Notes under the pieces: model-generated | The model's database searches: none | What the model was told of the DNA's origin: nothing | What the model saw: the letters and a program-made list of their open reading frames with translations, nothing else | Shown: positions 1 through 9,040 of the stretch, in pieces | Layout of the letters: every line of letters starts with the position of its first letter | How positions within the stretch are numbered: position 1 is the first letter of the stretch | Made by a program: the position numbers and the translations under genes | NCBI GenBank assembly: GCA_030681795.1 | Contig: JAUXRG010000108.1 | Coordinates: 1 to 64,000, forward strand | Reading direction: 5' to 3' | Source of the DNA: Rubrivivax sp. | GTDB taxonomy: Bacteria; Pseudomonadota; Gammaproteobacteria; Burkholderiales; Burkholderiaceae_C | Length of the DNA: 64,000 nucleotides

Positions 1-22
1 ATCACTTGCGCGCCACTCCCAT

Positions 23-134
23 CGTCCACGATCCCGCTGAAACGGCGTCCACGATCAGACTGAAACGCCGTCCACGATCACGCTGAAATCCCGTCCACGA
101 TCAGCCTGAAATGCCGTCCACGATGGGCTGAAAT
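23..134. repeat. Five tandem 23-bp repeats
   Basis: Five copies start at 23, 46, 69, 92 and 115, so the period is exactly 23 bases. The shared core is CGTCCACGATC, three variable bases, then CTGAAA. The last copy is degenerate (GATGGGCTGAAA). The array ends where the reading frame of a truncated recombinase begins. Regularly spaced copies of this kind are typical of transposase-binding sites at the ends of some insertion sequences. An IS21-type end lying mostly left of the window is my best guess, but no transposase gene is visible here. Confidence 0.7.
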
Positions 135-1043
135 ACGCAGCTGCGCCCGGAAGTCGCGATGTCGTTCCGCTGCAGCATCCTGCTCGGCGGACAGCGCTTT
201 CGTCAGCTCTTGCGTGCGACCTGGGGCGACTACGACGCCGCGCGCCGGTTGCTGCGGATTGAGGATTCAAAGGGCAAGCGCAGGGTCCCCGTTCCGCACC
301 GGCTGCCGGTCTCGGACCGCGTGGCGCAGATCATCGAATGCCTGCGAGCCCTCAACCTAGAAACCGCAGGTGGACGCGCCCGAGTGGGCCGTGATGCGGT
401 GCTCTGGCAAGGCGCGGACGCTGCGGGCTCATGCCCGCGAGGAGGAGCAACGCGGCCAGCGTGCCGCAGCGCGGCCCACTCGGGCGCGTAGCGCTCTCAC
501 CCAACAGGTGACAGGGGTCGTGAGTACAAAACTCAGCGTTCATGCGGTGTTGCCAGCGGAGGAAAGCGGTCAACTGCGGTTTCTAGGCTCAATGGTCGCG
601 GAACGTACATCTTCTCGGCCACGGCCGGACGATCGCCCGTCCACGCCGCGACGCTGTCGATCGCTTTCGCCGGATTGCGCGAGACAGTGGCCGCGTCCGG
701 GGACGGCTCTGCGCCATCGATGCAAGCCCGCGACCTGCGTCGCAGCATCGAGACCAGGCTCCAATCGCTGGGCGTGTCGCGGGACATCCGAGCGCAGCTT
801 TTGTCGCATGGCCGCACCAGCGGCGTTCAGCAACGCCACTACGAGCGCCACGACTTCTTGGCAGAGAAGGCCGAGGCGCTTGCGTTGCTCGAGAGCCATC
901 TATTCGGCTTGTTCGACTCGGCGCCGAGCGCCAGAAAGACAATACCGACGGTTTCCGCCCCGCCTACCCGCCAGAATTCTGTTGCCCACTCTGTTGCCAA
1001 GCGGCCCAAAAAGGCCAACGGGCTAGCCCCTTGTGAGAGCTAA
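135..1043 (+). pseudogene. Tyrosine recombinase (integrase) remnant, 5'-truncated and interrupted
   Basis: Two pieces of one phage-type integrase lie in the same frame. The first (135-355) encodes the arginine-I region, LLGGQRFRQLLRATWGDYD, then a KGKRRVPVPHRLPVS stretch. The second (588-1043) encodes IFSATAGRSP, the box-II region DLRRSIETRLQSLG with LLSHGR, and the catalytic-tyrosine segment QQRHYERHDF. The N-terminal DNA-binding half is missing, cut off at the 23-bp repeat array. A 232-base insertion (356-587) splits the rest and brings a stop codon at 489. Joining 355 to 593 restores ALNGRGTYIFS in frame. The gene runs toward the 3' end of tRNA-Pro, the usual arrangement for an integrase at its attachment tRNA. 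The remains are non-functional. The element it served would have lain to the left of the window. Confidence 0.85.
356..587. mobile_element. 232-bp MITE-like element with terminal inverted repeats
   Basis: The left end CCTAGAAACCGCAG (356-369) is the exact inverse of the right end CTGCGGTTTCTAGG (574-587), and partial similarity extends to about 22 bases. The element is flanked by a direct repeat CTCAA (351-355 and 588-592), a 5-base target duplication. Inside is a second perfect 18-bp inverted repeat at 374-391 and 472-489, so the transcript would fold strongly. There is no plausible transposase frame. Removing the element and one CTCAA (237 bases, 79 codons) rejoins the recombinase frame exactly. 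It is therefore a non-autonomous element moved by a transposase supplied elsewhere. I cannot name the IS family from the ends. Confidence 0.85.
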
Positions 1044-1049
1044 CCCGTT
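1005..1049 (-). terminator. Terminator after tRNA-Pro
   Basis: Read on the minus strand, AACGGGTTAGC (1049-1039) pairs with GCTAGCCCGTT (1027-1017) with one mismatch. A five-T run follows at 1012-1008. It lies just past the tRNA 3' end, as expected for a Rho-independent terminator. The same bases form the last codons of the recombinase remnant on the other strand. Confidence 0.65.
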
Positions 1050-1057
1050 GATTTCAT

Positions 1058-1135
<78 letters not shown>

Positions 1136-1169
1136 CTGAGCCGCAAATTATACGATGCCGCAGCGCCAT

Positions 1170-1619
1170 TCAGGCGGTCAACAGCTCTCGAATCGAGAGC
1201 AACTCAGCCCGAAGTTGCCGTGGTTCGATGGCCGCGGAGTGAGCGCCTGTGTCCGCCGGCCCAGTGGTGCCCGCCTCGATCAGCGCGGTGTCGTGGAGCT
1301 TGACCTCCTCCGCGCCCTCGGCCCCCTCGGCATTCCCGTCACCGGACGCCGAACGCGCGCTCGCCGCGGCGTCAGCCAGACGGTTGCGTGCCCCACTGAT
1401 CGTGAAGCCCTGGTCGTAGAGCAGGTCGCGGATGCGCCGGATCAGCAGCACCTCGTGGTGCTGGTAATAGCGCCGGTTGCCACGGCGCTTCATGGGCTTG
1501 AGTTGGGTGAATTCCTGCTCCCAGTAGCGCAACACGTACGGCTTCACCTGGCACAGATCACTCACCTCACCAATGGTGAAGTAGCGTTTGGCCGGGATGG
1601 ATGGAAGCGATTTCTCCAT
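1170..1619 (-). CDS. MerR-family transcriptional regulator
   Basis: A 149-residue protein with an N-terminal MerR-type winged helix ([13 protein letters not shown], then [10 protein letters not shown], then [20 protein letters not shown]). A short, low-complexity Ala/Gly/Glu region and a C-terminal helix follow. It has no metal-binding cysteines like those of MerR itself. Genes of this type regularly follow ihfA in Burkholderiales, and the targets are not known to me. I chose ATG at 1619; a TTG nine bases upstream is also in frame, and neither has a clear ribosome-binding site. It is the last protein gene of the thrS-to-ihfA block and is followed by tRNA-Pro. Confidence 0.85.
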   Translation of the reverse strand: MEKSLPSIPAKRYFTIGEVSDLCQVKPYVLRYWEQEFTQLKPMKRRGNRRYYQHHEVLLIRRIRDLLYDQGFTISGARNRLADAAASARSASGDGNAEGAEGAEEVKLHDTALIEAGTTGPADTGAHSAAIEPRQLRAELLSIRELLTA

Positions 1620-1653
1620 TGAAATCAATGGGATCGAGAGGGAAAACTAGACT

Positions 1654-2016
1654 CTACTCGAAGTCCCCGTCGGGCGGGGTATCGCCTTGCACGATCGACT
1701 TGAGCTTGTGGCTGGCATGGAAGGTGACCACGTTGCGTGCCTTGATCGGGATCGACTCGCCGGTGCGCGGGTTGCGCCCCGGACGCGGGGCCTTGCGCCG
1801 GATGTTGAAGTTGCCGAAGCCCGAGAGCTTGACGTCCTGGCCAACCACCAGCGTGCCGTGGACGATCTCGAAGAAGGCCTCGACCATGTCCTTGGACTCG
1901 CGCTTGTTCAGGCCCAGGCGATCGAACAGCAACTCGGCCAGCTCGGCCTTGGTGAGGGTGGGCGTCTCCAGTGAGGAAAGGATGACCTGGTCCGGGCCGG
2001 GCTCGTCGATCGTCAT
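1654..2016 (-). CDS. ihfA: Integration host factor alpha subunit
   Basis: A 120-residue DNA-bending protein of the HU/IHF family that pairs with IhfB. The core [20 protein letters not shown] and the beta-arm region [18 protein letters not shown] with the proline that intercalates DNA are present, followed by [15 protein letters not shown]. An ATG at 2016 preceded by AGGAGA (2027-2022) fixes the start. The open frame extends further upstream inside pheT but without support. It follows pheT by 16 bases, the conserved pheST-ihfA order. The N-terminal extension before the first helix (about 20 residues) is longer than in enteric IHF. Confidence 0.95.
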   Translation of the reverse strand: MTIDEPGPDQVILSSLETPTLTKAELAELLFDRLGLNKRESKDMVEAFFEIVHGTLVVGQDVKLSGFGNFNIRRKAPRPGRNPRTGESIPIKARNVVTFHASHKLKSIVQGDTPPDGDFE

Positions 2017-2032
2017 CTCGGGTTCTCCTGGT

Positions 2033-4456
2033 TCAGGTGCGCAGGCGTGCGCCCAAGGCTTGCTCGGCGCGGGAGACGGCGGCGGCCACCGCGCCGTCGA
2101 TGCGCTCATCCGTCAGCGTGGCGTCGAAGTCGAGCAGTTCCAGGCGCACGGCCATGCTGCGTTCGCCGGCCTGCAGCCCGGACACGGATGCCGCCGGCTT
2201 GTACAGATCGAACAGCTCGGCCGATCGGATCAGCCCGGCCGGGTCGTCGCGCAGACAGGCCACCAAGGCATCGTGCGACACGTCGTCGCGCAACACCAGC
2301 GCGATATCGCGCACGACGGGCTGCTGTCTCGGCACCACGGCAAACTCGGGCACCGGCATCTCGAGCACGGCCTGCAGATCGAGCTCGAAGACCACCGGGG
2401 CGTGCGGCAGTTCGTAGGCCTGGCGCCACTTCGGGTGCAGCTCGCCCAGATGGCCGATCACACGGCCGGCGAGCTCGACACGGGCGCAGCGGCCGGGATG
2501 CAGGGCCGGGTGGGTGTCCGCCACAAACACGGGCTGGCGCGGCGCGAGCAGCGCTTGCACGTCGCCCTTGAGATCGAAGAAGTCGACGCCGGATTCCTTG
2601 CGGCCCCACTGCAACGCATCGGCTGGGCCGTAGGCCAGGCCCGCGACGCGCGTGGGCTGGTGCACCCCCGCCACCGTGAGCTCGCCATCGGCCACGGCGC
2701 TGTCGCGCATGAAGACCCGCCCGAGCTCGAACACCCGCACCCGGCCGGCCTTGCGCGTGAGGTTGTGGCGCAGCACCTGCACCAGGCTGCCGATGAGGCT
2801 GGAGCGCATCACCCCCAGCGGCGCCGCGATGGGGTTCAGCACCTGGATCGGATCGGCGTTGCCTGCCAGCTCGTGCTCCCAGCGCGCCTCGACGAAGCTG
2901 AAGTTGATCGTCTCCTGGTAGTCCAGGCCTGCCAGCGCACGCCGCACGGCGTTGGCGCTGCGCCGCCCTTCCCTGCGCACGCGGGCCGTCACCGGCGCCA
3001 CCGGGGCGGTGACCGGCAGCTTGTCGTAGCCGATGACGCGGATGACTTCCTCGATCAGGTCTTCCTCGATACGCAGATCGAAGCGCCAGCTCGGCGGCAC
3101 CACCGTCAGCACGCCGGGCACCTCGGTGAACTGCAAGCCCAGACGGCGGAAGACATCGGCGCACTGCGCCTGCGTCAGCGGCAGGCCGATGACCTTGGCG
3201 GCGCGCGCCACGCGCAGCGCCACGGGGGCGGCTTCGGGCAGGCTGAGCACCTGGTCGTCCATCGGGCCGGCCTGGCCGCCACAGATCTCGATGATGAGCT
3301 GCGTGATGCGTTCGATGTGTGCCACCGTCAATGCCGGGTCCACGCCACGCTCGAAGCGGTGTCCGGCGTCGGTGTTGAAGTTGAAGCGGCGCGAGCGGCC
3401 CTGCACCGCCTCGGGCCACCAGAAGGCGGCCTCCACGTAGACGTTCCTCGTCGTGTCGGATACCGCCGTGGCGTCACCGCCCATGATGCCGGCCAGCGAC
3501 TCCACGGCCTGTGCGTCGGCGATCACGCCCACGGCCGCATCGACTTCGATGGTGTTGCCGTTGAGCAGCTTGAGCGTCTCTCCGGGCCGGCCCCAACGCA
3601 CCACCAGCTTGTCGTGGATCTTGTCGAGATCAAAGATATGGGACGGGCGCCCGAACTCGAACATCACGTAGTTGGAGATGTCCACCAGCGCCGTCACGCT
3701 GCGCTGGCCGCAGCGGGCCAGGCGCTCGACCATCCAGGCCGGCGTCTTCGCTTGCGTGTCCACACCGCGCACGATGCGGCCCGAGAAGCGGCCGCACAGG
3801 TCGCTGGCCCGCACTTCGACGGGCAGCTTCTGCGCGTGCGTAGGCGCCACCGGCGCAATGGCCGGCGTGTGCAGCGGCGCGCCGGTGAGTGCCGAGACCT
3901 CGCGCGCGATGCCGAATACGCTCAGGCCATGCGCCAGGTTGGGTGTGAGCTTGAGCGTGAAGAGGGTGTCGTCGAGCCTGAGCCAGTCACGCACATCCGC
4001 GCCCAACGGGGCGTCGGCGGCCAGTTCGAGCAGGCCGCCGTGGTCGTCGGCGATCTTCAGTTCCTTGGCCGAGCACAGCATGCCCAGGCTCTCGACGCCG
4101 CGCAGCTTGCCGACGCCGATCCTGAAGGGCTTGCCATCCTCGCCCGCAGGCAGCTCGGCGCCCACCCTGGCCAGCGGCACACGGATGCCGACACGCGCAT
4201 TGGGCGCGCCACACACGATCTGCAGCGGGCCGTCGGGCGAATGCTCTCCGGCATCCACCCGGCACACGCGCAGCCGGTCGGCCTGGGGGTGCGGCTCGGC
4301 GCTGAGAATCTCGGCCACCACCACGCCGCTGAAGGGCGGCGCCACGGGGCGCAGCTCTTCGACCTCCATGCCGGACATCGTCAGCAGATCGGACAGCTGC
4401 TGCGTGGTGAGCGGCGGGTTGCAGAACTCGCGCAGCCAGGACTCGGGGAATTGCAT
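2033..4456 (-). CDS. pheT: Phenylalanine--tRNA ligase beta subunit
   Basis: An 807-residue subunit of the alpha2-beta2 synthetase that charges tRNA-Phe. It begins [16 protein letters not shown] and has an N-terminal OB-type tRNA-binding domain (about 40-150), the B3/B4 editing domain in the middle, the B5 domain, and a C-terminal FDX-ACB domain ending [12 protein letters not shown]. The length matches the family (about 790-810). It starts two bases after the pheS stop codon, so the two subunits are translationally linked and made in equal amounts. Confidence 0.97.
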   Translation of the reverse strand: MQFPESWLREFCNPPLTTQQLSDLLTMSGMEVEELRPVAPPFSGVVVAEILSAEPHPQADRLRVCRVDAGEHSPDGPLQIVCGAPNARVGIRVPLARVGAELPAGEDGKPFRIGVGKLRGVESLGMLCSAKELKIADDHGGLLELAADAPLGADVRDWLRLDDTLFTLKLTPNLAHGLSVFGIAREVSALTGAPLHTPAIAPVAPTHAQKLPVEVRASDLCGRFSGRIVRGVDTQAKTPAWMVERLARCGQRSVTALVDISNYVMFEFGRPSHIFDLDKIHDKLVVRWGRPGETLKLLNGNTIEVDAAVGVIADAQAVESLAGIMGGDATAVSDTTRNVYVEAAFWWPEAVQGRSRRFNFNTDAGHRFERGVDPALTVAHIERITQLIIEICGGQAGPMDDQVLSLPEAAPVALRVARAAKVIGLPLTQAQCADVFRRLGLQFTEVPGVLTVVPPSWRFDLRIEEDLIEEVIRVIGYDKLPVTAPVAPVTARVRREGRRSANAVRRALAGLDYQETINFSFVEARWEHELAGNADPIQVLNPIAAPLGVMRSSLIGSLVQVLRHNLTRKAGRVRVFELGRVFMRDSAVADGELTVAGVHQPTRVAGLAYGPADALQWGRKESGVDFFDLKGDVQALLAPRQPVFVADTHPALHPGRCARVELAGRVIGHLGELHPKWRQAYELPHAPVVFELDLQAVLEMPVPEFAVVPRQQPVVRDIALVLRDDVSHDALVACLRDDPAGLIRSAELFDLYKPAASVSGLQAGERSMAVRLELLDFDATLTDERIDGAVAAAVSRAEQALGARLRT

Positions 4457-4458
4457 GA

Positions 4459-5502
4459 TCAGTTGAATTGCTTCAGGAAACGCAGGTCGCCGTCGAACAT
4501 CAGGCGCAGGTCGTCGATGCCGTAGCGCAGCATGGCGAAGCGGTCGGCGCCGATGCCGAAGGCAAAGCCGATTTGCTGTTCGGGGTCGAGCCCGAAGTTG
4601 CGCACCACGTTCGGGTGCACCTGGCCCGAGCCGGCCACTTCGAGCCAGCGGCCGGCCAGCGGGCCGCTGCCGAAACGGATGTCGATCTCGGCACTGGGTT
4701 CGGTGAACGGGAAAAAACTCGGACGAAAGCGCACGTCGAAGTCATCGGTCTCGAAGAACTCGCGCACCAGCGAGGCAAAGACAACCTTCAGATCCTTGAA
4801 TGCGATGTTGGCACCCAGCCACAGGCCTTCGATCTGGTGGAACATCGGCGAATGCGTGGCGTCGCTGTCGACGCGAAAGACGCGGCCCGGGGCGATGACG
4901 CGGATCTCGGGCATCGGGTGCTTGCCGGCGTGCCGGGCCGCGTGCATGCGGGCATAGCGCACCTGCATCGGGCTGGTGTGCGGACGCAGATTCAGCCAGC
5001 GGCCCTGCGCGTCCTTCATGTCGACGTAGAAGGTGTCCTGCATCGAGCGCGCCGGGTGGTTCTCGGGGTTGTTGAGCGCGGTGAAGCTCATCCAGTCGGT
5101 CTCGATCTCGGGGCCCTCGGCCACGTCGAAGCCCATCGAAGCGAAGATCGCCTCGATGCGCTCCATGGTGCGGCTCACCGGGTGCATGCCCCCCGTGCCG
5201 CGCAGCCGCCCGGGCAGGGTGACGTCGAGCGCCTCGGCGCGCAATTGCGCTTCGAGCTCGGCCTGCGCGAGCGCCTCGCGGCATGCCTGCAGGCCGGCCT
5301 CGATGCGGGCCTTGGCCTGGTTGATCTCGGCGCCACGGGCCTTTTTCTGCTCCACGGGCAAGGTGCCCAGGGCCTTGAGCAGCTCCGTCACGCGGCCAGC
5401 TTTCCCGAGGAAGCGCGCCTTGGCGTTTTCCAGCTCGGCCGGCGTGGGCGCGGCGTCGAAATCGGCTTGTGCCGACGAGACCAGTTGATCGAGTTCGTTC
5501 AT
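4459..5502 (-). CDS. pheS: Phenylalanine--tRNA ligase alpha subunit
   Basis: A 347-residue catalytic subunit that forms Phe-AMP and transfers Phe to tRNA. It starts [15 protein letters not shown], has an N-terminal coiled coil (about 1-90), then the class II core with [19 protein letters not shown], the motif-2 region [20 protein letters not shown], and the C-terminal motif 3 [14 protein letters not shown]. The open frame runs 26 codons further upstream through the rplT-pheS terminator, but the family start is at 5502. The Shine-Dalgarno sequence is weak (GGGTCC). It is followed directly by pheT. Confidence 0.96.
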   Translation of the reverse strand: MNELDQLVSSAQADFDAAPTPAELENAKARFLGKAGRVTELLKALGTLPVEQKKARGAEINQAKARIEAGLQACREALAQAELEAQLRAEALDVTLPGRLRGTGGMHPVSRTMERIEAIFASMGFDVAEGPEIETDWMSFTALNNPENHPARSMQDTFYVDMKDAQGRWLNLRPHTSPMQVRYARMHAARHAGKHPMPEIRVIAPGRVFRVDSDATHSPMFHQIEGLWLGANIAFKDLKVVFASLVREFFETDDFDVRFRPSFFPFTEPSAEIDIRFGSGPLAGRWLEVAGSGQVHPNVVRNFGLDPEQQIGFAFGIGADRFAMLRYGIDDLRLMFDGDLRFLKQFN

Positions 5503-5515
5503 GCCAGGGACCCAC

Positions 5516-5546
5516 AAAAAAAAGGCCGCCCACGGGTGACGGCCTT
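5516..5546 (-). terminator. Terminator or attenuator between rplT and pheS
   Basis: On the minus strand AAGGCCG (5546-5540) pairs with CGGCCTT (5528-5522), and eight T follow (5523-5516). It lies 14 bases before the pheS start, so some read-through or another promoter must feed pheST. In Escherichia coli this junction carries a phenylalanine attenuator with the leader peptide PheM. I see no Phe-rich leader peptide here. Confidence 0.75.
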
Positions 5547-5601
5547 CAAGTGCTCGATGTGCCGCCCGATCGGGCGCCAAGCCCGGCCCGGCGGCAGGAA
5601 A

Positions 5602-5958
5602 TCAAGCCAGCTGAGCCTTCACCTTGTCGACGATGCTGGCAAAACCAGCCGGGTCGTGGATGGCCATGTCGGACAGGACCTTGCGGTCGATGTCGATACT
5701 GGCCTTCTTCAGGCCGGCCATGAACTTGCTGTAGGTGATCCCCAGGCCCCGGCTTGCAGCGTTGATGCGCGCAATCCAGAGCTGGCGGAATACCCGCTTG
5801 CGGGTGCGGCGGTCACGGTAGGCGTATTGGCCGGCCTTCATCACCGCCTGCTTGGCGATGCGGAAGACGTTCTTGCGGCGGCCGCGGAAGCCCTTGGCCA
5901 GGGCCAGGATCTTCTTGTGGCGGGCGTGCGCTGTTACACCACGTTTGACGCGAGGCAT
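5602..5958 (-). CDS. rplT: 50S ribosomal protein L20
   Basis: A 118-residue ribosomal protein required for early assembly of the large subunit. It begins [18 protein letters not shown], and the basic N-terminal arm with KGFRGRRKN and [16 protein letters not shown] is the conserved 23S rRNA-binding part. In enteric bacteria L20 also represses its own operon by binding mRNA upstream of rpmI. The candidate site for that here is the nested hairpin at 6213-6256. It follows rpmI by 27 bases and has a GGAGA sequence before its ATG. Confidence 0.97.
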   Translation of the reverse strand: MPRVKRGVTAHARHKKILALAKGFRGRRKNVFRIAKQAVMKAGQYAYRDRRTRKRVFRQLWIARINAASRGLGITYSKFMAGLKKASIDIDRKVLSDMAIHDPAGFASIVDKVKAQLA

Positions 5959-5985
5959 ATGGGTTCTCCTTGTGCGTGCTGAAGA

Positions 5986-6189
5986 TCAGAGGCCGGCAAA
6001 AGGCAACATCTGAGCCATCTGGCCCATATTGCTCTCGTGCACGTTGACGGCACCACGCAAGTGGCGCTTGTTCTTCGTCGTCTTCTTGGTCAGGATGTGG
6101 CGCTTGAACGCCTGACCGCGCTTGACGGTGCCACCCGGACGCACGCGGAACCGCTTGGCCGCGCTCTTCTTGGTCTTCATCTTGGGCAT
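5986..6189 (-). CDS. rpmI: 50S ribosomal protein L35
   Basis: A 67-residue basic ribosomal protein, [16 protein letters not shown] at the N-terminus and [11 protein letters not shown] in the middle. The start ATG at 6189 is preceded by AAGGAG. Longer upstream extensions of the frame are not family-like. It lies between infC and rplT, the universal order. Confidence 0.97.
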   Translation of the reverse strand: MPKMKTKKSAAKRFRVRPGGTVKRGQAFKRHILTKKTTKNKRHLRGAVNVHESNMGQMAQMLPFAGL

Positions 6190-6212
6190 GACTGCTCCTT
6201 CTTCGTTTGCCC

Positions 6213-6256
6213 TTGCAGGCGACCTCGGGTGTCCCGAGGTGCTTGTTGGCCTGCAA
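6213..6256 (-). promoter_or_regulatory. Nested hairpin in the infC-rpmI gap, candidate L20 autoregulatory site
   Basis: On the minus strand TTGCAGGC (6256-6249) pairs with GCCTGCAA (6220-6213), and inside it ACCTCGGG (6240-6233) pairs with CCCGAGGT (6229-6222) around a three-base loop. This coaxial double stem sits 24 bases before the rpmI start. In Escherichia coli L20 represses rpmI-rplT by binding a structured mRNA just upstream. Assigning that role here is inference from position and structure only. Confidence 0.5.
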
Positions 6257-6308
6257 CGGCTTCTTTCGTGAGCCCGGCGACCAGACCGGACCCGCGAATT
6301 CTGTGCCA

Positions 6309-6857
6309 CTACTTCCGCTTCGGTGACAGCACCATGATCATCTGCCGGCCTTCGAGCTTGGGCATGTGCTCCACCATGGCCACGTCGGCCAGTTCATCGC
6401 GGATCCGCTCCAGCATGCGCATGCCGATGTCCTGGTGCGTGATCTCGCGGCCACGGAACCTCAGCGTCACCTTGCCCTTGTCGCCGTCCTCGGCGATGAA
6501 GCGGCGCAGGTTGCGCATCTTGATCGCGTAGTCGCCTTCGTCGGTGCCGGGGCGGAACTTGACTTCCTTGACCTCGATGACCTTCTGCTTGGACTTGGCC
6601 TCGGCCGCCTTCTTTTGTTCCTGGTACTTGAACTTGCCGTAGTCCATCAACCGGCACACCGGGGGGTCCGCCGCAGCGGCGATCTCGACCAGATCGACGT
6701 CCAACTCCCCTGCCATGCGCAACGCGTCCAGCGTACTGACGATGCCGAGTGGCTCGTTTTCAACCCCGTTCAGGCGCACGTTCAACGCCATGATTTCGCG
6801 GTTCAGCCGGTGTTTGCGCTCCGCGTTGGGCACGCGGCGGTCCATGAATGTAGCGAT
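6309..6857 (-). CDS. infC: Translation initiation factor IF-3
   Basis: A 182-residue factor that prevents subunit joining and checks start codons. The N-domain RKHRLNREI is followed by the linker [16 protein letters not shown] and the C-domain [15 protein letters not shown] with [18 protein letters not shown] start it at ATC (6857-6855), which lies eight bases after AGGAG (6870-6866). The first ATG in frame is four codons later, too far from that site. Use of a rare non-AUG start is the known basis of infC autoregulation in Escherichia coli (AUU there). It lies between thrS and rpmI. Confidence 0.93.
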   Translation of the reverse strand: MATFMDRRVPNAERKHRLNREIMALNVRLNGVENEPLGIVSTLDALRMAGELDVDLVEIAAAADPPVCRLMDYGKFKYQEQKKAAEAKSKQKVIEVKEVKFRPGTDEGDYAIKMRNLRRFIAEDGDKGKVTLRFRGREITHQDIGMRMLERIRDELADVAMVEHMPKLEGRQMIMVLSPKRK

Positions 6858-6926
6858 GGTTCAAGCTCCTGATGCAACCCGAAGGCAACCCGGGCCACAG
6901 AAAAACGAACGCGCGCCTGCGGCTTT

Positions 6927-8834
6927 TCAGGCCTTGCGGGCAATGTCACCGGCGATCTTCGCTAGGAAGTCTGCCAGCGGCATCACACCAAGGTCTTGAT
7001 TGCCCCGGGCGCGCACGGCAACGGTCCCGTTTGCCTTCTCCTTGTCGCCTACGACGAGGATGAACGGAACCTTCTGCAACGAATGCTCGCGGATTTTATA
7101 GGTGATTTTCTCGTTGCGCAAATCGAGCTGAACTCTAACTCCTTGTTTTTGCAGCGTTTTCGCCACTGAAGCGGCATATTCGGCCTGCCCGTCGGTGATC
7201 GAGGCGAGCACCACCTGCACCGGTGCCAGCCAGGCGGGCAACGCGCCCGCATGCTGCTCGATGAGGATGCCGATGAAACGCTCCAGGCTGCCGACGATGG
7301 CCCGGTGCAGCATGACCGGGTGGCGGCGCTCGCTGCTCTCGGCCACATAGACGGCGTCCAGCCGCTCGGGCATGGAGAAGTCGACCTGCATGGTGCCGCA
7401 CTGCCACTGGCGGCCGATGGCGTCCTTGAGCGTGTACTCGATCTTCGGCCCGTAAAAGGCGCCCTCGCCCGGCGAGATCACGAATTCGCAGCCCGAGCGG
7501 CGCAGGCTCTCGATGAGCGCGTGCTCGGCCTTGTCCCAGGTCGCGTCCGAACCGATGCGCGCATCCGGGCGCGTGGCCACCTTGTAGATGATGTCGGTGA
7601 AGCCGAAGTCCTGGTAGACCTTCTGCAGCAACGTCGTATAGGCGACGCACTCGTCCAGGATCATGTCCTCGGTGCAGAAGATGTGGCCGTCGTCCTGCGT
7701 GAAGGCGCGCACGCGCATGATGCCGTGCAGCCCCCCCGAGGGCTCGTTGCGGTGGCACTGGCCGAATTCGCCATAGCGCAGCGGCAGGTCGCGGTAGCTC
7801 TTGATGCCCTGCTTGAAGATCAGGATGTGGCCGGGGCAGTTCATCGGCTTGAGCGCGTAGTCGCGCTTTTCCGATTCCGTCGTGAACATGTTTTCGCGGT
7901 ACTTGTCCCAGTGGCCCGTCTTCTCCCACAGGCCCTTGTCGAGCAACTGCGGGCCCTTGACCTCCTGGTAGCCGTTGTCGCGGTAGACGGCGCGCATGTA
8001 CTGCTCGACCTCCTGCCACAGCGTCCAGCCCTTGGCGTGCCAGAACACCGTGCCCGGGGAATGCTCGTCGAGGTGGAACAGGTCCAGCTCGCGGCCCAGG
8101 CGGCGGTGGTCGCGCTTCTCGGCCTCTTCCAGCATCGTCAGGTACTGCGCCAGCGCTTCCTTGCTGGGCCAGGCCGTGCCATAGATGCGCTGCAACTGCT
8201 CGTTGGCCTGGTCGCCGCGCCAGTAGGCCCCGGCCACCTTCATCAGCTTGAAGAATTTCAGACGCCCCGTGCTGGGCACGTGGGGGCCGCGGCAGAGGTC
8301 TTCGAAGCCGCCTTCGCGGTACAGCGAAACATCCTGGTCGGCCGGGATGCTGGCAATGATCTCGGCCTTGTAGTGCTCGCCCAAACCCTTGAAATACGCC
8401 ACGGCTTCATCGCGCGGCAGCACGCGGCGCCGCACCGGTTCGTCCCTTTTCGCGAGCTCGCCCATGCGTTGCTCGATGGCCGCCAGGTCCTCGGGCGTGA
8501 AAGGCCGCTTGTAGGCGAAGTCGTAATAGAAGCCGTTCTCGATCACCGGACCGATCGTGACCTGCGCCTCGGGGAAGAGCTCCTTCACCGCGTAGGCCAG
8601 CAGGTGAGCCGTGCTGTGGCGGATGATCTCCAGGCCATCGACGTCCTTGTCGGTAACGATGGCCAGCCGGGCGTCGGCCTCGATGCGGTGGCTGGTGTCG
8701 ACGAGCTTGCCATCGACGCGGCCGGCGATGGCCGCCTTGGCCAGCCCGGCGCCTATGGAGGCGGCCACTTCGGCCACCGAGACCGGGCCGGCGAATTCGC
8801 GGCGCGAGCCGTCGGGCAAAGTGATGTGGACCAT
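6927..8834 (-). CDS. thrS: Threonine--tRNA ligase
   Basis: A 635-residue class II synthetase. In order there is a TGS domain ([14 protein letters not shown], 1-60), the editing SAD domain with [16 protein letters not shown], the catalytic core with [11 protein letters not shown] (zinc cysteine) and [18 protein letters not shown], and a C-terminal anticodon-binding domain ending [17 protein letters not shown]. The length is normal. The start at 8834 is supported by the conserved N-terminus. Upstream lies a Thr-rich leader peptide and a terminator-like hairpin, suggesting control by threonyl-tRNA supply. It is the first gene of the minus-strand translation block. Confidence 0.97.
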   Translation of the reverse strand: MVHITLPDGSRREFAGPVSVAEVAASIGAGLAKAAIAGRVDGKLVDTSHRIEADARLAIVTDKDVDGLEIIRHSTAHLLAYAVKELFPEAQVTIGPVIENGFYYDFAYKRPFTPEDLAAIEQRMGELAKRDEPVRRRVLPRDEAVAYFKGLGEHYKAEIIASIPADQDVSLYREGGFEDLCRGPHVPSTGRLKFFKLMKVAGAYWRGDQANEQLQRIYGTAWPSKEALAQYLTMLEEAEKRDHRRLGRELDLFHLDEHSPGTVFWHAKGWTLWQEVEQYMRAVYRDNGYQEVKGPQLLDKGLWEKTGHWDKYRENMFTTESEKRDYALKPMNCPGHILIFKQGIKSYRDLPLRYGEFGQCHRNEPSGGLHGIMRVRAFTQDDGHIFCTEDMILDECVAYTTLLQKVYQDFGFTDIIYKVATRPDARIGSDATWDKAEHALIESLRRSGCEFVISPGEGAFYGPKIEYTLKDAIGRQWQCGTMQVDFSMPERLDAVYVAESSERRHPVMLHRAIVGSLERFIGILIEQHAGALPAWLAPVQVVLASITDGQAEYAASVAKTLQKQGVRVQLDLRNEKITYKIREHSLQKVPFILVVGDKEKANGTVAVRARGNQDLGVMPLADFLAKIAGDIARKA

Positions 8835-8854
8835 TTTTCGGAGACCTCAAAAGC

Positions 8855-8884
8855 AACAAAGCGCGGGGTGAGCCGCGCTTTGTT
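8855..8884 (-). terminator. Attenuator hairpin before thrS
   Basis: A perfect 12-bp stem, AACAAAGCGCGG (8884-8873) with CCGCGCTTTGTT (8866-8855), closes a six-base loop and is followed by GCTTTT. It sits 20 bases before the thrS start and 32 bases after the leader peptide stop. The leader RNA contains another GCGCGG at 8910-8905 that could compete for the 3' arm, a possible switch between terminator and read-through. Confidence 0.65.
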
Positions 8885-8916
8885 CTGGGGGAAGGCAGGA
8901 ACGACCGCGCAGCCGC

Positions 8917-8973
8917 TTAGGGCCGGGTGCTGGACCCGGCAAACGAGGGCGTAGTCCGCGGTGTCATAACCAT
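8917..8973 (-). CDS. Thr-rich leader peptide of thrS (putative)
   Basis: The 18-codon frame encodes MVMTPRTTPSFAGSSTRP, with four threonines (codons ACA, ACT, ACG, ACC) and three serines. It is preceded by AAAGG. A start at the third codon (ATG) would give better spacing. The last Thr codon lies in a stem, GCCGGGT/ACCCGGC, which would be strand 1:2 of a classical attenuator. The terminator hairpin follows 32 bases downstream and then thrS. Low tRNA-Thr charging would stall the ribosome in the leader. The arrangement is seen in the sequence; regulation is inferred by analogy with the thr operon and other attenuators. Confidence 0.55.
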   Translation of the reverse strand: MVMTPRTTPSFAGSSTRP

Positions 8974-9011
8974 GCTGCCTTTCTCGTTCTTGTGGATTCC
9001 GTGAGGCGTTC

Positions 9012-9040
9012 ATTCTAGCCGAGCCAGCACCTCAGTTCAG
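9012..9040 (-). promoter_or_regulatory. Putative promoter of thrS leader
   Basis: On the minus strand CTGAAC (9040-9035) and TAGAAT (9017-9012) are separated by 17 bases. The -10 matches TATAAT at five of six positions; the -35 is poor. Transcription would start about 30 bases before the leader peptide, overlapping the 3' end of tex. Confidence 0.4.

Noticed and set aside
23-134. CRISPR array
   Set aside because: The repeats are directly adjacent with no spacers of normal length and no cas genes are visible.
1601-4525. A 974-codon open frame on the plus strand opposite ihfA, pheT and pheS
   Set aside because: It is a by-product of high GC; its protein has no recognisable domain and the minus-strand genes are certain.
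5503-5601. PheM-like leader peptide before pheS
   Set aside because: No short frame rich in Phe codons with a ribosome-binding site was found; only the terminator is supported.
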